From: Tetracladium setigerum
Taxonomy: Eukaryota > Ascomycota > Leotiomycetes > Helotiales
Assembly: GCA_031472005.1 (NCBI GenBank)
Contig: PZJY01000003.1
Coordinates: forward strand, 1,612,001-1,676,000
DNA length: 64,000 nt
Direction of reading: 5' to 3'
Positions within the stretch are counted from its first letter, which is position 1, and the number at the start of each line of letters is the position of its first letter. The notes under the pieces were generated by a model. The model saw nothing but the letters and a program-made list of their open reading frames with translations, was not told where the DNA came from and ran no database searches. Of this stretch, positions 11,501-23,712 are shown one piece after another. The position numbers were made by a program, and so were the translations under genes.

Positions 11501-14087
11501 CTTCAGCTGGACAAATCTGAGAAGCCTTTAATCTCTTCATGTCATCTGGTGGAATATCATTGCTGACGGAAGCAAGATACGTGATTAGTTCCATATGTCG
11601 ATTTTTATTCTTTGCGTTGGGGTTGGTCTCTACAGTAGGTGCCAGTAGACGGCTGAAAATAGTTTCCAGATCAACAGTCTTCCTCACACCAATAGCGCCA
11701 AAGAACTTCTCCTTAACACCTTGACAACTTGTTACTGTCGGTAAGTCATCGAAGAGTTTGACAGATTGAAAGAATGCCTCGCCCGGCTTCTTCATACCAA
11801 GTTTTGTTGGTACTATTGCAACATTCTGAAGGAGATGTGCAACGGTCTGCTTGGAGTTCTCGCCCAACGCATCCCAAGCTTTGGACAACACGTGAAGAGT
11901 CCTAGCAGCAAAAGGAACAGAAGTGGTAAAATTCTGCTCAGCCGGACGGTTCGAATTGGTTTCAATCAGATACCTCAACCAAGGAACGATCTCAAGAGGC
12001 TCCCATCCAAGTGCCTGCAGCTCGTTTGCTGACAATTTACTGGTAAACTTGAAGGGAATCGCAGTCGGTGGTATTGGCATGTCGGCCGGAATTTTGTTAA
12101 CATTGAGGTAGTTGCTGATACTTCCCAGCGCAATGATATCTCCTTGCCCCTCGACGTCGCCCGTCATTGCAACAGCGACATCCATAAGCGAAGGAATTGT
12201 GCTTCCGCCAAGCTCTCCCGAGAGAGCTTTCTTGCTCGCCCATGAGATGAATTGAACCAATTGGGTTTGATTCAAGGCTTTGGCACTCAGCTCAGACTTC
12301 ACATCCTCGAATGTAATCTCGGTGATAATACCGAAATCTTTGAGTTTTGTGACAAATGATCCCTTGACGAGTTCAGTAGGAACCACTGGAATGCCCTCAA
12401 CAAAACCACTGAGATCCTCGGTTGCCAATCGGACCTTGGTAGTAGGCAACACACCCTGTGTGCTGTATATATCAACATAGGGCTGCCTATAGGTAGTCCA
12501 GAATGCTTCTTCGATGAGAGTGGACACCTGAGAACTTGGCGTACTCTCTTCAAACGTGAACGTTTTCAGTGTATGCAGAGCTTCAGGTATGAACTGAGCA
12601 ACTTCGGTCTTTGTGACCTTGTTTGGATGGCCGGCATCTTCACAAGCACGCTTAACCTTCATTGACAAATCATTCATCTCACTTGCAAATGCGAGTCGTG
12701 CTATAATACCCGCTACACGAAGCATTTCTTGGTTCCAGGTCCGCACCCATCTTGCATTCAAATCGATCGATTCTCGCTCGACGGTTGGAATCACCGATGG
12801 AGCTGAAAGATGCATCCCAGCTCCCGTGGTTTGATGAGTTGGGAAGCCAATGAAGATGCGACCACCTGGCTTCTTTCCAGGTAGCACAGAAGCAAAGAGG
12901 TCGACTTTGTTCGCCACCGTATTATTTTGTAACGAGGCCGCTGTTTCATCGTAGGATGAGGTGAGAATGGCAAGTTTGGTAGTTTTAGGAGGTGGTTTCT
13001 TGGTAGCTCTCTCAAGCTCGGCAGCAAATTGGGAACCAATATAAGTTTTGATAACCGCGGTGGTAACACGAAGAAACACGTTAGCGGTGGTCAATGCCGT
13101 TAAGTCCTCGAGGACAATCTCCTGAAAAGCATGCTCATCCCGTAAGGCTTTTGCCTTTACAGAGGCTTGGCTCGTACTCGAAGTAAGTCGTGAGAAGAAG
13201 GATCGTAGCGATGGTACATCTGCGGCGCCATAACCACTGTCATAACTTCCGGCTTTGGGCACAGAATTTGCGATGGTAGGCTTCCAGCCCACAACATTCA
13301 TAAACTCCGCATCCATTTGCACACTCTCTTTTTCCAAACTCTGGACTTTCATCAGTCCCTCTTTTGTCTTTGTTTCCACATCTCTCGCGATAGGAACATT
13401 AATGCCAGGCGCGGACTTCTTAGTCAATGTAATAATCTTCCAGTCGTCCACCCAAAGTTCAATGTTTCTCAAAGCCACAAAGGTCAGACTTGTAGCCAAA
13501 AACTGCGCTATAGAGAGAAGATTCGGCATAGGCGTAGTCGTATTCCTATAATCCAAGACAAAACTTGTTTCCGGATTCCCTTGGTCAGGAGGTAATTGCA
13601 GTCGTCTTGTGAACAGCGAATTCCCCTTCCAATAAAAGGCCATAGCCTGATTTCCTGAACTAACAAACGGCTCTTCGCAATCTGCAAAGACGCTGTAAAA
13701 TCCCACGCCAAAAGCACCAATCTTCGTCTCGTCAGGATTTCCCTCTGCAATCCTCTTCAGTCTGGACCAGTCGTTGACACCAAATGCCTGTCCATTATTT
13801 GTGACCAGCAGCCGCCGTAACGTGTGATGCAGAAGAACGTGCTTCAGGATCTCTGAATTGTTCGTTGTGTTCGCGAGAGGGACCGAGGCGGATGGGAGGG
13901 TTTCGAATTTGATCTTGACCGTGGTAGCCTGCGCATCGGCCGCGTTCTGAAGGAGTTCTCGTAGAGTTGTCCATTCTCCAGAGTATCTTGCTAGGACTTT
14001 GTCGATTAATGCTCGAGTATTTACAGTGACGGCTTCTTCATCATCGCCATCCTTCAGCGCTGTCGCCCTTAACTTGGTGAAATCCAT
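8501..14087 (-). CDS. Giant GHKL/Hsp90-type ATPase protein with C-terminal HELAH motif (DUF3684-like)
   Basis: About 1790 residues from four exons: 14087-11058, 11009 to about 10344, 10289-8768 and 8654-8501. Introns are 11010-11057, about 10290-10343 (donor uncertain) and 8655-8767. The N-terminus has the GHKL ATPase fold as in sacsin and Hsp90: N box LRELLQNAADA (about residue 42) and G1 box TKIGAFGVGFYSVF (about 120). The middle is long and conserved-looking with no named domain. A Pro/Gln-rich linker contains a PPxY motif (PPPSY). The C-terminal domain has HELAHNLVKEHNADHSF, an HExxH zinc-protease-like motif with a second downstream His pair. The pattern fits the fungal family I know as DUF3684. 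The frames before and after 9371-9374 join only if the gggg run there is one base longer; with it, all phases close. Role unknown; a chaperone-like ATPase is an inference. Confidence 0.85.
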
Positions 14088-14680
14088 CGTGAGCCGTGAC
14101 GTTTCGTCCTGGGACGCTCCTTCCTGGGACGCTTCTCTCTGGGCTTTGTCTTGCCCTGATTAATGCTCTTTTGGTTGTGCAGTTTTTTGTATTATAAGGC
14201 AAGTCGGTTGCCAGTCTGCGAAGTCGACTTGATAAAGGTGCCGCGTTCAAGTACTTGAAGGGGCAAATGTGTTGTCTCGAGATCGCAGGTCAGCCTTGAA
14301 GAGAAGGCTGTGGCGTTGTTGCTGCTTGGCCTAGCTTGGCGTAGGGTCTTTTAGCGTCCAATCTAAAATAATAACGAGCTGGTGAACAGTGAATAATACC
14401 TAATCAGAACTCTTCTTGCATTGGAGTTTGACCATTAATCCTGATTGTAATATTTCAACAGAAAGCTACTTTTTTCTCAAGAAGCCTTTGGCAGGCAGTC
14501 CTGGTATGCGTAAGAGTATCTGATTAATATGCTGCGTGACTGGCAGCCTGGTTTGAATTGTCGCCACTAATAGCAGAACATTCTAGACTTCAGGACAGTC
14601 CACGTAAACAAGTGAAATCCTATGAGAAAAACGTTCTGATTTCTTGTATTTACTATAACTACAATCCGAAACCAGCTATT
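14088..14680. other. Intergenic, no gene seen
   Basis: Separates the GHKL gene's start from the 3' end of the MMTAG2-like gene. Near 14110-14150 there is a short threefold repeat of gggacgc(t/g)-like units (cctgggacgctccttcctgg). Nothing else was recognised. Confidence 0.45.
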
Positions 14681-15798
14681 TCAATTCATGCGCCTAGTAA
14701 TAAGACATGCCATGTTTCCAACGCCGTCGCTAAATAATTCCAGTGATAGAAAGGGTTTTGATGATGAGAGGCTGCCCTTCCACTTCGACCGCTGCTCAAG
14801 TTTTGTATTCTTCAGTTCTACCAATGTATTCTTAGTACACTGCATCGCGATCCCTTCTCCGTCTTTCATCTCTCCTCCCACCTCTCTCCCCACTTCTTGA
14901 GCTCCTCCGAACAGGCTCGCGACTTCTCTCTCGGTCTTCCCGTCGTCTCCTATGTCCAGGACTTCTACTTCCCTCCCGCTCATCTCTTCGTCTCCTATGC
15001 CCAGGGCTTCTACTTCTTCCTCTATTCTCCCTGTCCTGCTTCGGTCGCGATACTCCCTCTTCTCTCTGCTCCTGTCCCTGTAGTCTCTCTTCCTACTAGG
15101 TTGATTCGGACTTCGACTCCGTTCTCTTCCCTGGTGTTCGCGATCTCTCCGGCTGCTTCTCTCTTCCTTCCTACCATCTCCCTCTCTATCTCGCCTCTCC
15201 TCCCTCTTATTATCCCTCTCCCTATCTCGTCTCTCGTCCTTCCTAACAATTCGATCCCTATGTCGCCTCTCCCCGTCCGTTCGTTTGCTCTTTTGCCTCT
15301 TTTCTCCCCCAACCAAACCCCCTCCTTCGCACCACTAATCCCCTCCAGAACCTCACCCACATCCTCCCCCTTTCCAATCTTCCCCACAAACTCCCCAAAC
15401 GCCCTTCCCTTCTCTTGCTCTTCAACCCCCACCTCACCAATCATCTTCCTCACCTCGCCCGCAATCCCCACATTATTCGCTCCTGTCCCCCTAGCCGGTC
15501 CATCGCCACCATTCCTATCAACAACAGGCAATCCCATCGCTCTTGCAAGCGCATCTTCCTCGGCCTCTTTGATCTTCCTAATCTCCTCCTTTCGCTTTTT
15601 CTCCTCGTCGTCGGCGCCGGCCCCCTCGTCGCCTTTGCTGTACCATGACAGGTCGCGACCTTTCTGCCATCGCCCAACTGGTGCTTTGAGGGAGTGACCG
15701 AGATAGTTCTCGCGATGTGAAGAGGTCGAGACGTCATCCCAGGAGAAGTTGACGCCGCCGCGAGAGCCTTCCTTGCGGATTGTGGAAACGAGATCCAT
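14681..15798 (-). CDS. MMTAG2-like protein with RS-rich tail
   Basis: About 372 residues, one exon. The start at 15798 is chosen because MDLVSTIRKEG opens the conserved domain; in-frame codons upstream are not conserved-looking. Residues 1-60 match the kinase-phosphorylation (multiple myeloma tumour-associated protein 2) domain: RGGVNFSWDDV, RENYLGHSLKAPVGRW and DLSWYSKGD. A charged helical stretch (EEKKRKEEIRKIKEAEEDA) follows, and then an Arg/Asp/Glu and RS-rich tail (ERSRSPNQPSRKR) typical of RNA-processing factors. The tail lies one frame away from the head. The join needs one extra base in the CCCCC run at 15306-15310 or 15318-15322, and then 373 codons close exactly. The nuclear/RNA-related role is inferred from family and composition. 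Confidence 0.8.
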
Positions 15799-16820
15799 AC
15801 CTAAGGTATGTAGTTTTTGGGAAGATGTGAGGTGTGAGGTAAGAGCGCGCAACGCGACCGGGGTATCGTCGGTTGGTTGATGAGTTCTTAAAGTGTTGTC
15901 CTGGTTAGGCTGATCTTACAAACTGAATGATTGTGCGAATGATATATGCGATTTTTGTTTTGATTGCTTGGGTTATTGATGTCGCAACGGAGAATATTAT
16001 GAGGGGAGACATTCCACGCCAAGACAGAACTTTAGCATTGGAGATAAGAGTCCTGCCTTGTTGTCTTGGCAATACACCCTCCTTAGCAAGGGATGCAGAT
16101 TCATTGTGATATGACAGTTGTTCACAGCTATCTGTTCAGACCCTTTAAAAATACTTACTTTTCGAAGAACGATATCGAAATAAAGCGACCAGCTCATGTC
16201 AAACAGAGGTTCCCTTTTACAAAAAAGAATTTCTGTTGCGAACGGTAATAGATTGCGAACAGTTCTTTGCTGGTCTTTTTTACGTGATTATTTATACGAT
16301 ATACCTGCGCTTGCCCTTACTGTTGCTATAGATCCAAAAAAGAGAAACAGATGATTCAAATCATTTGTATTTCGATCTTTAATTAAATAATACCTTTTTC
16401 TTCGCGGAGTACAAATTTGGCAAGTGTCTAAAAGAACATTTTCTCCTTCTATGGTACGATGAAATTATGTCCACTTTCTCTTCATATGGTTTTCTTTCTT
16501 TGCGCTCTTTATCTTTGCCGAAGCGTTTAGCTAGGTACATTTGTTGTGGGAGTAGGTACTCGCAATCGTTTACAGTCTAATACTCCTTACATAATGCATT
16601 TCAACACCGTTCGTAAAACCAAATCATTGTTTAAATTTGACCAAGCTTTTGATGGTCAATCAGTAGACACTATTCACTCTACAAAGTTACAATCGCACTG
16701 TATCTACATATTATCCAAAAACAAGAATGTGAAAATAAGGCACATAAGTAAAAGCTCTCCCAACATTTCATCTGTCAAGCTTGGTCCAGTACGCTCCCAA
16801 AGCGGATCTTGGGTCACCCG
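15799..16820. other. Intergenic, AT-rich
   Basis: The part 16140-16780 is markedly AT-rich (aattaaataa tracts). No coding sequence, tRNA or element was recognised. Confidence 0.5.
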
Positions 16821-17982
16821 TTAATTTCTCTTGATCCCCAAGTGAACAATTTCCGCAAAGACAGGCGCAAACAACATGACCGCGACAACCTGTCCAAAAG
16901 TCCACTGGTTGTCCATGTACGAATTTCCACTTGCTCGTGCTAACTCTTTCTGGATGGCGCGAAGTCTCAGAATACCCCATACTTGAGGTATAATCAAAAT
17001 CAACAGCAAGCCGGTCGACCACATCACAATTTGTTTTTCTCTGGCTGGGTTTCGGTCTTGCAATTTCAACCTTTTCTCAATTGCTTCTGCCCGAGAGGGG
17101 GACTGGTGCTTGGTGATGAACCACAAGAGATAGCCAAGTCCATAGAGCGAAACAAGGCTGGAGCCAGCTGCTCCAAAGCCCGCCAGGATCCTCTGCTCGA
17201 CGAGGCTGAGATCTAGATTTCGCAGGCTGTCAAAACACAAGTTTCTCAATGTTGCCCAATCATTGTCTGAAATGATTGTCGTTCCCCCTCTCCTGCCCCC
17301 TCGCCCACTTGCGTTGGAGCGAATTCTCCAATCATGCGCGAGATGAAGGTGTAGAAAAACAGCAACCAACAACCACAGAAGAGGAAAAAACGATAGTTCA
17401 ATCTCTTCCTGTCGGTAAAACTCAGGACGACCATCAAACAGAGCAAAGAGAGCATGCACAGCAACGCAATTGCCCATGTGATTTGCAGTGTCAAGCCGCC
17501 CAATCCTTTGGCACTGATTGCGAAGTCTTTCCGGACCAGTACTACGACACAGGATACCTGGATGCTTGCTGTGAAGAAGACGGCACAATCAAAGCACGTT
17601 CTGCTGCTTTTTTCGAGAATCCGAGTGATATTTGTGGCGGGCTTGGTGGTAAATGTTGGTGATTGATATGCTAGACTGACAGCGAAGAGAAGGGCCAGGA
17701 TGGACTCAAACAGATATCCCAATACCATCTATTTTGCAATGATTATTAGATGCAATATCAAATCAGTGCATGTGCATGGAAGAAAGAGCCTTCTTACCCC
17801 GATTCCCGATATGTCGGCATTTCCATCACCCACAAAGCAGCACAGATGTTGCTTTTACATGCATCTAGAAGATCTGGTCTGAATGAAGTTGTCTCATTGA
17901 TCGCTTGTATATATTCAGCAAAATCGGATCTCAAGACCAGCAAAGAGCAGTTAGCAAAGATGATTTGGGACTCGTTGCCCAT
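16821..17982 (-). CDS. Fungal multi-pass integral membrane protein, function unknown
   Basis: Two exons (17982-17798 and 17728-16821) are separated by a 69-nt intron with a GTAAGA donor and TAG acceptor (phase 0). The product is about 364 residues. An extracellular-looking N-terminus with CKSNICAALW and the motif GDGNADISGIG precedes about seven hydrophobic segments (MVLGYLFESILALLFAV first, FGQVVAVMLFAPVFAEIVHL last) and a short basic tail. The N(P/A)DISGIG motif before the first membrane helix recurs in a family of fungal plasma-membrane proteins of unknown role. Two joins need a single added base: in ccc 17829-17831, which restores the motif, and in ccccc 17284-17288 or 17296-17300. Both exons then close (62 and 303 codons). 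A receptor or scaffold role is possible but not shown. Confidence 0.75.
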
Positions 17983-18413
17983 TTTGATGAGAGTATGATA
18001 GTGGTGAACTTTTCGCCTGGGGGCAGTGAGATCTTTGCCAATTCAAATGACAAGTGAGGTTTCCATCAGGCTGCTCTTTTCTCAAGAGAAAAGATTGAAA
18101 GTGGCTCCTTAGAGTTAAGCCATCCAGCCTCATTATGTTGGAAAAGGCGACATCGATAGTGGCGGTCTCTTTTTGCGTTTGGTGGCATCAAATAAGCGAC
18201 TACTTTCATATTTGCCAAGGCTGAGCTGAGCAACCATCTCATACCTCCCTCCCTACCTAAGAATTGGTTCTTGAACCTAATATGTCTTGCATGATCTCAG
18301 CTTGGTATTTGTGTAACATTGTGTTTACCTACTATATCCCAGAGCACTGGAGCTTCTATTCTTCTCTGTGATTCTTGATTCTGTCTTACGAAAAGCCCTA
18401 CATATCGATCGAG
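17983..18413. other. Divergent intergenic region
   Basis: Shared upstream region of the membrane-protein gene (minus) and the Cys-rich surface gene (plus). A bidirectional promoter is likely by position; no defined site was recognised. Confidence 0.4.
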
Positions 18414-19527
18414 ATGTTTTCAAATTCCATCTCCTCTCTTCTGATTTATTACCTATTTCTCAACCTCGTGGCATCAAAATCATTTGAAACCTCCACGACC
18501 TTAAGATCTCGCAATGGCCCCAATAGCCCCTCTTTTTCCAGAGCAACACTACAGACAGCCGCCGCAGCACGGACAAAGTTCGCCATATCGGACACTTCCT
18601 CCCTTCTCCCAACCATAACAGGCACAGTAAATGCCCTATCACTACTCGGTTGCTCCAGATTCAATTCCGCCGTAGAAGCATGCATCACGGAAACGTTTGG
18701 ATTTATAACCTACGATCCCACAGATCAGGCATCATGTCTCTGCTCCTCCTCGTCCAGCAGTGTCTTCTTCTTCGACATCTCAATCTCTGTCTGTGCCTCA
18801 CAACTTTCAAAGACGTACACGAGTGAATATCAAACTTTCAGCAGCTTGATAGATTTTTGTTCGCGCGTGGACGATGTTACTACTACTCCCGATGCGTCAA
18901 TCTCTCCAACATTACGTCCAACATTAAGTCCAACATTACTAGTTCCAACATCACTTCCAACATCACTTCCAACAGGCGGAGTAAAACCAACCCAATCTTC
19001 AACCGCTCCTCCTCTAGCTGAGGGTAGTATTCAAAGTACGTGCATGAAATCCAAAATCGAAAGAAGAAACCAGAGAGGACAGTTCTTTTCTGACAGATGT
19101 TTTCCTAGATTTCACAGCTGCTCAAAAAATCGGGATTTCAGTTGGTTGCTCGGCTGCTGGGCTCCTTGTCATCTTTGCGTAAGCGATTATTTTCTCCTCC
19201 ACTCTACCCTTTACCTTCTACCTCCCATCTTACCTACCAAATACAACAACAATTGCACTACCCTCTATAGCCCTTCCCATTCTCATTCCCATTCCCATTT
19301 CCAATTCTTTAACTAAAAAAGTTGACTCTCCATGTCATATCAGACTTTGGGTGCGATACCGCCCGAAACCCGCCAGCGTTGTTTTTATCATGAGCGGTCA
19401 AACCGAAGATAACACAACAGAGAAAGCCAACGAATCAAATGGAGTAAAGGAGGTCGTTACTTTCAGTACTCCACAGTTAGTAGATGTCACTCCTACTACT
19501 GCTATGATTGGAAGTAGAATTAGTTGA
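18414..19527 (+). CDS. Secreted-type single-pass membrane protein with six-Cys ectodomain
   Basis: Three exons (18414-19035, 19109-19178, 19344-19527), introns of 73 and 165 nt with GTACGT and GTAAGC donors, give about 291 residues. MFSNSISSLLIYYLFLNLVA is a signal peptide, which fixes the start; an upstream in-frame TTG is not used. The ectodomain (about residues 60-170) has six cysteines including GCSRFNSAVEAC and CLC. A Thr/Pro/Ser stalk with repeated LPT-type units (PTSLPTSLPTGG) follows. A predicted membrane helix (GISVGCSAAGLLVIFA) spans the short middle exon and is followed by a basic stop-transfer (RYRPKP) and a 50-residue tail. It is the first of four neighbouring surface-protein genes. 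The family is unnamed to me; a wall-anchored sensor is a plausible inference. Confidence 0.75.
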
Positions 19528-20044
19528 GATGAAGTGATGAAGATGCAAGGCAATTAAAGAAAAACTCAAAAGACATTATTTTACTTCAGCATGGGCTGAG
19601 GATGTTATAGAAAGCTAGCCACCTACCTATTTTTTGCAGCTTTTGAGTGTTTCATAGACAGCTCACAGACTCATAACCTAACTCACTCAGATGGACCTGT
19701 CCAGCCATTGAGGTCCAGGGTAAGATTACATATCAGTACATTTTCATTTCTTTCACCTTTTAAGCTCCATTTCCCCAATCGCCGCTCTCTAGCTACCTAC
19801 TCACTGACGGAGCTGCATCCTCTACCTAACCAACTAGAACCACGATTAATTCTACTCTTTTTTTTGCAAAAGAGAATATACTACAAGAGTCAATACTTAA
19901 CACCAAAACGCCCCGTCCCGCCCTACCCCTTTTATTAAGACCGCCCCGTGCCCCTCCCAATGAATGACCCCTTTTTAATGCAATCAATTAATTACTACAT
20001 TCCCAATTCATCTCATCTCATCTCAATTCATCTCATCATACTCC
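19528..20044. other. Convergent intergenic region with a TCATC/TCTCA microsatellite
   Basis: Lies between two gene 3' ends. A degenerate CATCT(CA) repeat occupies about 20005-20040. Nothing else was recognised. Confidence 0.5.
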
Positions 20045-22256
20045 TCACTCAGAAGCGTCTATACTCCCCCTCCCCTGTGCACTGGCAGGACTAATCAACG
20101 GACTATCCCTCGGACTATCCCTCGAATTCAGACTTCCACCGGGGAATCTCATGCTATTCCCTGCGCTAGAAACCGTCGCTGAACCGGGAGTGCGTGGGAA
20201 TCCCATGCTATCGGCTGTTGAATCCATTCTGTAAGGACCGCCGCCGCCGTCACGACTGTCAACGCTAGGGGAAGCGGTCCATCCACGATCATCGCGGTAG
20301 CCGATAGTATCACCACTCTCTGAATCATCCCTCCTGCTCCTGGGATTAACTACTGGGTGCGCATAATTCGATGCTGGGGTTGTCTGGATTGATGACTCCC
20401 CCGTTAGGCCCCGCGACTCGACCGGCGTTCGTGGAAATCCCAAGGTATCTGTTGTGCTTTGTCTCAACACATCGACTCTATTTCCTTTCTTCCACCGCCG
20501 ACCTTCTTTCTTCTCATCTTTGGGCGGCTCGAGATTTGCCATCTCATGAGCCATTCCATCGGCTGGCATCTCGTATATCTCATTTTGACCAGCAAGTTCG
20601 GCTGGCTTGCCATAGCGTCCTTGGTATGAGAGGCTGCTCTCTCCGGCGTCCAGTTCGGCTTTGATGTAGGACGGATCTTTTTGGTGTGAGTTTGGATGAA
20701 GAGGGTGGTAGAGGGAGGTCGAGTCAAGCTCCTGTGGTCTCTTTCTTCGTTGTCGAGGTCGCCACCAGAAGAAGTATAGAAGTACGAGACCGAGAATCAG
20801 AGCACCGCCGGCTGCTGCACCCGCTATGATCGCTACTGGTGTTTTCTTTGCCGAGCCTCCAATTGGGTAGATGGCCACGAGATTTTCTGCTGCTCGGGCG
20901 TTGAAGTCGCACTGCGAGACGGAGAAGTATCCCCGTTCGTAGTCGGCTATCACGTATGCTTCTTGGAAAAAAGTTCTTCCAAGAGTGATTTGAGTGTTAT
21001 TTGGAGCTCTGCGCAGAGGGAAGTATTTCACCGTTGTAGTGGCATCTTCCACATATGGGTAACCAGCCGTCAGGTCAAATGCTGCATATGGGAGCACGAT
21101 ATCCACACTTTTGGTTGCGTTTCCAAGAGTGAAGGTTATGCTTGGGTTTTGAGCGAGAAGAAGTACGTGTGTTGTCTCCGAAACAATGTAGAGATTGGAA
21201 GTCTCGTTCCAGGTGAGTTTGAATTCTGCCTCAAACAGTGCGCAAGCAGCCAAAGGGAGGTAAATGAAGGGGACTGCGGAGTCTAGGTATGCGACAATGG
21301 GCTCGGGAAGTAAGGCTGTGCTCCCTGAGTTTGTGGTAATTTTCTGGATTGGTGTCATGAGATCGCGTTCCTCCTTTTCGATGATTGCGAAGGAAACATC
21401 ATTTGGTGTGAATTTGGAACTGTCGTAGCCACCCAGTGTTAGGCTTCCAGTAACTTTGCTCAATCCTTTCATACAATTAGCCTTTTTTCCACATCTCACC
21501 CACATAATGTTCTCACTGCTCTTTGCGGAATTGGCGGAGACGTACGGTATTGGTTGCCAGCAGTATAGCCCCAACTCAAACTGGGTATTATGGACTGCTC
21601 TTTCAGCGTTGCGACGTAGCTCTGTACTGGCTTATCATCTCCTTTGAAGTTGGAATTCCGAGGGTCTATTCCAAAAATGCCTAAGAAGTAGTCTTTCGTC
21701 GCGATTCCAACGACCGTTTGGTTTTTCAATGATACTCCATCTTTTTGCCAGCCCAATTGCACCGTATCAAATCCATAACGTCCCTTCCCCACATAGCCTA
21801 AATGGTCTTCAAGATCCAATGTATAGATATCTGTCGAGCTGTTCGCGGTATTTACGTTGTAGGTGGCCGAATTGTTGCGGTTCCAGAGAGTCCCCCTATC
21901 TGTTGCGCAAGATGTTGGGTCGCCAGATCCACAGCCCTCCGTTGCCACTCCCCATGTTTGCGACGAGGAAGTTCCGACGAGAAGACTCAGGAGTTGAGGC
22001 GGGGTGCCTACGGAGATGGCAAATGTGCTCCACGGTCCGTCGTTGCCATTCCTGAGGAGTTATTAGCCCTTGAAATGAGTGATGGGTGGCATGTGATTGA
22101 CCCTTACCAATTCTGAGTTGGAGCGACTGATAATGGCGATGGAGTGGCCGCTCTGGCTCCTAGCAGGTGTGCGGAATGGCAAACATCGAAAAGTGCACTG
22201 GCTAATAAAATATAGACGGTCCCTTGTACCACTCCGTCCAGGCGGAAGGAGTTCAT
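20045..22256 (-). CDS. Pepsin-fold receptor-like membrane protein lacking the first catalytic Asp
   Basis: Three exons (22256-22108, 22051-21546, 21465-20045) and introns of 56 and 80 nt give about 691 residues. Signal peptide (VYILLASALFDVCHS), then NWNGNDGPWSTF and SVGTPPQ, the usual opening of an A1-family aspartyl-protease ectodomain. The active-site DTGS is replaced by GTSS (VGTSSSQTWGV), so the first catalytic Asp is gone; the second site reads YLDSAVPF. LGRTFFQEAYVIADYE near the end of the ectodomain confirms the fold. A transmembrane helix (VAIIAGAAAGGALILGLVLL) precedes a cytoplasmic tail of about 250 residues. That tail carries LGFPRTP and MGFPRTP repeats and many Ser/Arg sites. Probably a pseudo-protease surface receptor or wall sensor, not an enzyme. 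Its fold paralogue lies at 27172-29093. Confidence 0.85.
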
Positions 22257-23712
22257 CTTGTCACTGCTGGTCCGCCTTCACATCGACACCCATCGGTAGA
22301 AGCACCAAACACACAGGTTCTTGCTGGAATAATGGTTGAACAAGTAAGGTAGTTAGTTTGGAAGGCCGAATACGTTGCTTGCTCGATGATATCAATATTC
22401 AAGAATAGGTATCAATAGCAGCAACATCTGGTAACACGCGCAGGACCTCCCACGGCAGCACAGCCTCCTCCTTTCTCGAGCGACGGACTAGCCGAGAGAT
22501 CAGATCATGGGTCGCTGGACGTTGGAGAATGAATGAATGAATGATATGCCCTGGGTCATGATGGAGTCGTCTACGACATGCCTGTCCGATGCACGAGGTA
22601 ATCAACGACAACAGCCACTTCCACTTTTCGTGAAGGGAGAATAATAATGTGCAAGTTTGTTTGTTGACCGAGGAGCTCCCTCTGATCTTTTGATTTCCCA
22701 TTTTGCTCAGCTGTTAGCTGTTTTGGCTGTTTTGGCGCAGATTTCAAGCCGAAGACTTGCATGAGAAGTGGCAGAAATCGCAGCAGTTGCAGGCCCCATA
22801 TTCAGCCCTGGGAGGGATTGATGCCAATCACAGAACGGGGGATGTGCGCCAAGGGTCAGTGCTTGGCAAATACGTTTAAAATGTGGGTGACCATTGGCTG
22901 GAACCCGAAGACCATCCTTCCTCATAACACGCGATTTTAATCCAGCAACGGTGCGACCCAAGTGAACTCTGTCGACACACAACCCAAATTCTCACAACGG
23001 ACGCACGCTGATTTCACTATTACAGGAACAGTGCAGATGCAGAGCTGTGGCTGGGGCGGAGCGAAGACACCGCATTCATTCTCTTGCTTTCCTCGCCTTG
23101 CCCGGCCACAAGCTGGAAAGAGGCGAATAGGATGAGAGAGAGACGATGAATGAGACGAATGAGACGAATGGGAAGACGAAGAAGACGACGAACAATGGGA
23201 GGGAAGAGATGCCGTTGACTTGACATGGATTGGACGACTCTAATGATCCTGATCCGAATCTGACATCACTGGCCTTTCTTCGGAGGGAGGAGGCTCATCA
23301 TCTGCTCTCTCTACTCTCGGTCTCATCTCCAAGGGGATTATTTTCTCTCTTCTCTCCCAATAACAACAATCTGATCTGGGTGGAGACGAGGACGAGGACT
23401 GACAGAAAGAGGTCTCAGACACACGCACACACATGCTACTGTATGATGCTTGTACTTGTCCTGCATGGGGGGGGGGGGGGGCAAGGCCCCTGGTAACCAG
23501 AAGAGACAACAGCAACCACCCACCACCACCGCCGCGCTAATTATAACCTTACATAACACACGCCTCCCTCGTCAACCTCCTCCCTTCTCGATTCTTCTCG
23601 ACGACCTTCGTACATACCTACATCTTCATTGTTCCAGATCATGACTGCTACCCTCGCTCTTTCGTAAAGTGTTTCTCCCGACTGTCGCTACTCGCTTCTG
23701 ATTTCATTCACC
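22257..23712. other. Divergent intergenic region with a 15-nt G run
   Basis: No coding sequence is supported. Purine-rich GA(C/T)GAA repeats occur at about 23130-23180. A run of 15 G at 23467-23481 is followed by CCACC repeats. It probably holds the promoters of the flanking divergent surface-protein genes. Confidence 0.45.
23467..23481 (+). repeat. Homopolymer G15
   Basis: Fifteen consecutive G bases. The true length is uncertain in any read technology; noted because single-base losses in G/C runs recur across the window. Confidence 0.9.

Noticed and set aside
14897..15697. Long plus-strand reading frame of 266 codons rich in Ser, Pro and Leu
   Set aside because: It is the antisense shadow of the RS/E-rich MMTAG2-like gene; its composition is what the complement of Arg/Glu codons gives, and the sense frame has a recognisable domain.
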